64,000 nucleotides of DNA from Alphaproteobacteria bacterium (GTDB taxonomy: Bacteria; Pseudomonadota; Alphaproteobacteria; UBA6615): the NCBI GenBank assembly GCA_021774445.1, contig JAJFJA010000059.1:219830-283829 (forward strand). The letters are read 5' to 3'. Below are positions 61,743-64,000 of the stretch, piece after piece; position 1 is the first letter of the stretch; the number at the start of each line of letters is the position of its first letter. Under the pieces are notes generated by a model. The model had not been told where the DNA came from and did no database searches. It saw only the letters and a list, made by a program, of their open reading frames with translations. The position numbers and the translations under genes were made by a program.

Positions 61743-63356
61743 CTATTGCGCGCTCCCCTCGCGCCCGCTGTCGGCGGCCAGCGTGGCATAGGCAAAGGTC
61801 TCCAGCGCGGTGATCGCCCGATCCACCGCCAGCCGGCCGGCGACCGCCCCACGCCACGCGGTCACCCGGTCATCCTCGCCGAGCGCCGGTGGCCCCAGCT
61901 CCGCCAGGGCACCCGCCGGATCCTCGGCCTCCAACCTCACCCGCGCCCGCGCCACCCGCGCGCCAATCTCGTTGCCCTCCGTCACTTCGTCGGCGCGCCG
62001 CACCGACACCACGGCGTTCAATCTGCTGACCACCCGATCCGTCCAGCCGCCTTCCGCGCCCGCCCCATCCAGCGTCAGCCGGCGCGCCACCGGTTCGAAC
62101 TCCGCCCGCAAGCGATCAAGCGTCTCGACCCCGGTGATGGCCAACGGCTCCAACGGCGCCAACACCTCGACGAGCGTCGCGTCCCCCGCCGCCAGCGCCG
62201 CCGCGCGCAAATACGGGTCCTCGAAACTGTCGCCGGACCCCAGCGCCGCCCGCAGTTGAATCGCCGCCAAGGTCAATCCAATCGCTCGGTCGGTATCGAC
62301 GGCGGGGGCGGAACCGATGGTTTCCATCTCTTGTTCCAGCGCCGCCAGGCGGCCGTCCAGGGCCGTCCCGGCATCGCTCTGCTGCGCCATCTCCCCCAGC
62401 GCGCCCTCCAGCGCCGCCAACCGTGCCGCCAGGGGCGCCAGGGGCGCCAGATCCACCGGCGCGGATCCGCCTTGCCCCGCAGCCGCCTGGGCCGAGGCCT
62501 CGACCGCCGTCACCCGCGCGTCCAGTTCGGCCGCGGCATCGCGCAAGGCCTGCTCCGTCGTGTCCACGCGGTCGGCCAGGGCCAACAAATCCGCGCCACC
62601 GGCCGTCGTCGCATCTACCTGCTCGAGGGCCTCGATCCGGCCGACCAAATCGCCCAGCGCATCCGCCCCCGTGGCGACCGGCGCATCGGCGGTCGCCTCC
62701 AGCCCGGCAATCCGATCCGCCAGCGCCGCCACGGCATCGTCCAGCGCCCCGTCGGTACCGGTCGGCGCGGGCGCCTGGATCGCCGCCTCAAGCACCGCCA
62801 CCCGGGCGTCCAGTTCGGCAACGTCGCGATCTTGCGGTCGCATCGCGAACAGCGCCGCCAGCACCGACAGCACCGAGATCAACAGCGCCGCCAGGGAGAT
62901 CACCAGGACCAGCCGCCCCGGTGCCGGTGCAAATCCGGCCCCGGTCGGACTACCTGATGCCGGCGCAAGTCCGGCAGCGGTCGGACTACCTGATGCCGGC
63001 TTCGGCTTCGGCGCCGCTTCGGCGGCCGCCGCGTTCTTTGCGCCCGCCGGCTTGGCCTCGATTTCGTCGCTATCTACCTGCAATACGACATCCTCCGGCG
63101 TTAAGCCGATATCATGCTGCTGCGCCGCCGCCTTGATCGCTTCCAGCCGCTGCACCGGGATGGCATCGCGTTCTTTCCAGCCCTGTACCGTGCTGACCGG
63201 CACCCCCAGCCTGGCGGCCATCGGACGAATGCCGCCAAAGCGCGCGATCAGCGGTAGCGCGTCGATGTGACCATTGTCTTCCGGCGCGGGCCCAGGCCCG
63301 GCGGCATCGCTGCCCCGTCCTAGATCAGTCTCAGGAGTCTCCGGTTTGCCGTTCAT
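61743..63356 (-). CDS. mitofilin/MIC60-like membrane protein (COG4223)
   Basis: About 537 aa. The N-terminal cytoplasmic part contains a helix-turn-helix-like stretch (FGGIRPMAARLGVPVSTVQGW), then an Ala/Pro/Lys linker with a 14-residue repeat ASGSPTxAGxAPA. A TM helix (LVLVISLAALLISVLSVLAALF) leads to a long periplasmic coiled coil of ALDGRLAALEQEM-type heptads and a C-terminal helical domain like mitofilin. In alphaproteobacteria it sits between hemD and hemY, as here, and the family shapes inner-membrane invaginations. The start MNGKPETPETDLG at 63356 is preferred over the track ORF. Confidence 0.88.
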   Translation of the reverse strand: MNGKPETPETDLGRGSDAAGPGPAPEDNGHIDALPLIARFGGIRPMAARLGVPVSTVQGWKERDAIPVQRLEAIKAAAQQHDIGLTPEDVVLQVDSDEIEAKPAGAKNAAAAEAAPKPKPASGSPTAAGLAPASGSPTGAGFAPAPGRLVLVISLAALLISVLSVLAALFAMRPQDRDVAELDARVAVLEAAIQAPAPTGTDGALDDAVAALADRIAGLEATADAPVATGADALGDLVGRIEALEQVDATTAGGADLLALADRVDTTEQALRDAAAELDARVTAVEASAQAAAGQGGSAPVDLAPLAPLAARLAALEGALGEMAQQSDAGTALDGRLAALEQEMETIGSAPAVDTDRAIGLTLAAIQLRAALGSGDSFEDPYLRAAALAAGDATLVEVLAPLEPLAITGVETLDRLRAEFEPVARRLTLDGAGAEGGWTDRVVSRLNAVVSVRRADEVTEGNEIGARVARARVRLEAEDPAGALAELGPPALGEDDRVTAWRGAVAGRLAVDRAITALETFAYATLAADSGREGSAQ

Positions 63357-63449
63357 AGGCTCGCTTTCACGCCGACTCGAATTCCGCCGTCGGCCGGCGC
63401 GCCAAACTAGCAAAGCCACCCGTCACCAAGGAAGAGGTGGTTTCTACAC

Positions 63450-64000
63450 CTATCGAACTTGATCCAGCAGCGCCAGCAGCGCCGCTTGTTCCGGTTTTGC
63501 CGCGACCAAAACACGCACCCAGGACAGGGCGCCCGCCCCATCCGCCACCGCTGGGCTGAGGCACAATAGGGTCATTCGCCGGCTCTGCCCGGCCAAACCC
63601 GCGGCCGTCAGCAGCGCCACGAACAGCGCCGCCGAACGCCGCGAATACAGCAGCACGCCGTCAATCTCGCCCGCGGCGATCGCCGTACGGAGCGCCGCCG
63701 ACAGCGCCGCTGCCGGTCGCGCTTCATAGAGCACCCGCCGGACTACCGTAAATCCCCTCGCTTCCAACCGTCCCGAGAGATCGCCGGCGGTGACCGACCC
63801 GGCCACATGCAGCAAGGACCCGCCACGGGGATCGAATCGCCGCTGTGCCAAGGTGGCGAGCGCCGCGACATCGCCGCCGGCATCCTGCACGTCGGTGAAA
63901 CCCAGCTCTCGTGCCGTTTGCGCGCTGGCCTCGCCCACCGCCGCCACCGGCACGTCGCGCCGGGCCGTAACCCGGGCCAGCGCCCGCGCCCCGTTGGCGC
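63450..64000 (-). CDS. hemD: uroporphyrinogen-III synthase, 5' end outside window
   Basis: Cyclises hydroxymethylbilane to uroporphyrinogen III in haem synthesis. The frame is open to the window edge: upstream of the track ORF it reads NGARALARVTARRDVP, then VAAVGEASAQTARELGFTDVQDAGGDVAALATL, LLHVAGSVTAGDLSGRL and GEIDGVLLYSRRSAALFVALL, typical HemD C-terminal two-thirds. The expected hemC is beyond the window. Completes the hemD-mitofilin-hemY order. Confidence 0.93.
   Translation of the reverse strand, partial: ANGARALARVTARRDVPVAAVGEASAQTARELGFTDVQDAGGDVAALATLAQRRFDPRGGSLLHVAGSVTAGDLSGRLEARGFTVVRRVLYEARPAAALSAALRTAIAAGEIDGVLLYSRRSAALFVALLTAAGLAGQSRRMTLLCLSPAVADGAGALSWVRVLVAAKPEQAALLALLDQVR

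Noticed and set aside
61380-62957. 525-aa plus-strand Arg/Pro/Gln-rich ORF
   Set aside because: Antisense to the mitofilin-like and hemY genes; composition is that of a GC-rich shadow frame.
1-64000. CRISPR array, rRNA operon, insertion sequence
   Set aside because: No regularly spaced repeats, rRNA-like sequence, transposase ORF or terminal inverted repeats were recognised on reading.

Overview
The window is a high-GC chromosome segment that looks alphaproteobacterial, probably Rhodospirillales-like. The grounds are the hemD / mitofilin-like / hemY order at the right end, an IalB-family protein beside rlmN, a DUF1127 protein, and GC-rich codon use throughout (45 of 60 bases GC by hand count at 9841-9900). 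Genes are packed on both strands in short operons with many ATGA overlaps. There is no rRNA, CRISPR array, recognisable insertion sequence or integrase. One tRNA gene is present.

Left part (1-25 kb): mostly housekeeping and metabolic genes. These are rlmN (cut by the window edge), an IalB protein, a SpoU-type RNA methyltransferase, asparaginase II, a GcvA-like LysR regulator, a two-subunit 3-oxoacid CoA-transferase, three EamA/DMT exporters (two of them a coupled tandem pair), a Rieske oxygenase, an HSD10-like dehydrogenase, a class III nucleotide cyclase, pterin dehydratase, a PKHD dioxygenase, a UDG-superfamily protein, a LMW phosphatase, a fructosamine-kinase-family protein, ThpR and a FIST sensor protein. 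A GDSL esterase stands divergent from a YbbA/YbbP-type ABC exporter, which is followed by a CDP-alcohol phosphatidyltransferase, YceI and a Bax-inhibitor-1 protein.

Middle part (25-50 kb): a probable polysaccharide lyase faces a large polytopic membrane protein. An atypical enolase is translationally coupled to an APH-fold kinase, divergent from an SDR plus L-arabinonate-dehydratase-like pair, with a Gfo/Idh/MocA gene nearby; together this looks like sugar-acid catabolism. Then come a DUF2868/DUF3482-GTPase pair, DUF3179 and PhoX proteins, two methyltransferases, a PhyH dioxygenase, a SYLF lipoprotein and a nitrogen-salvage neighbourhood (N-carbamoyl-D-amino-acid hydrolase, ornithine cyclodeaminase family, agmatinase, nucleoside deaminase).

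50-55 kb: an ExbB-ExbD-ExbD motor operon whose TonB-like partner keeps the SxxxH transmembrane motif but ends in a DUF4384-like domain. A 151-bp remnant of the 3' end of an agmatinase gene lies just beyond it, so the module is bracketed by direct repeats.

55-60.2 kb: the most interesting region. A compositionally distinct four-gene operon lies between the agmatinase remnant and the 3' end of a tRNA-Thr gene. It encodes (1) a DEDD exonuclease-like + DUF429 + P-loop kinase-like fusion; (2) a short adenylosuccinate-synthetase homologue with Ser in place of the catalytic Asp13, the signature of phage PurZ (2-aminoadenylosuccinate synthase); (3) a dCTP-deaminase/dUTPase-fold protein lacking the catalytic Glu and fused to a coiled coil and two membrane helices; (4) an unrecognised protein with a VDPDNG motif. 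I infer a nucleotide-directed system, either antiphage defence or a domesticated piece of a Z-DNA nucleotide pathway. The function is not demonstrated.

Right end (60.2-64 kb): tRNA-Thr, then hemY, the mitofilin-like gene and hemD (cut by the window edge), all on the minus strand.
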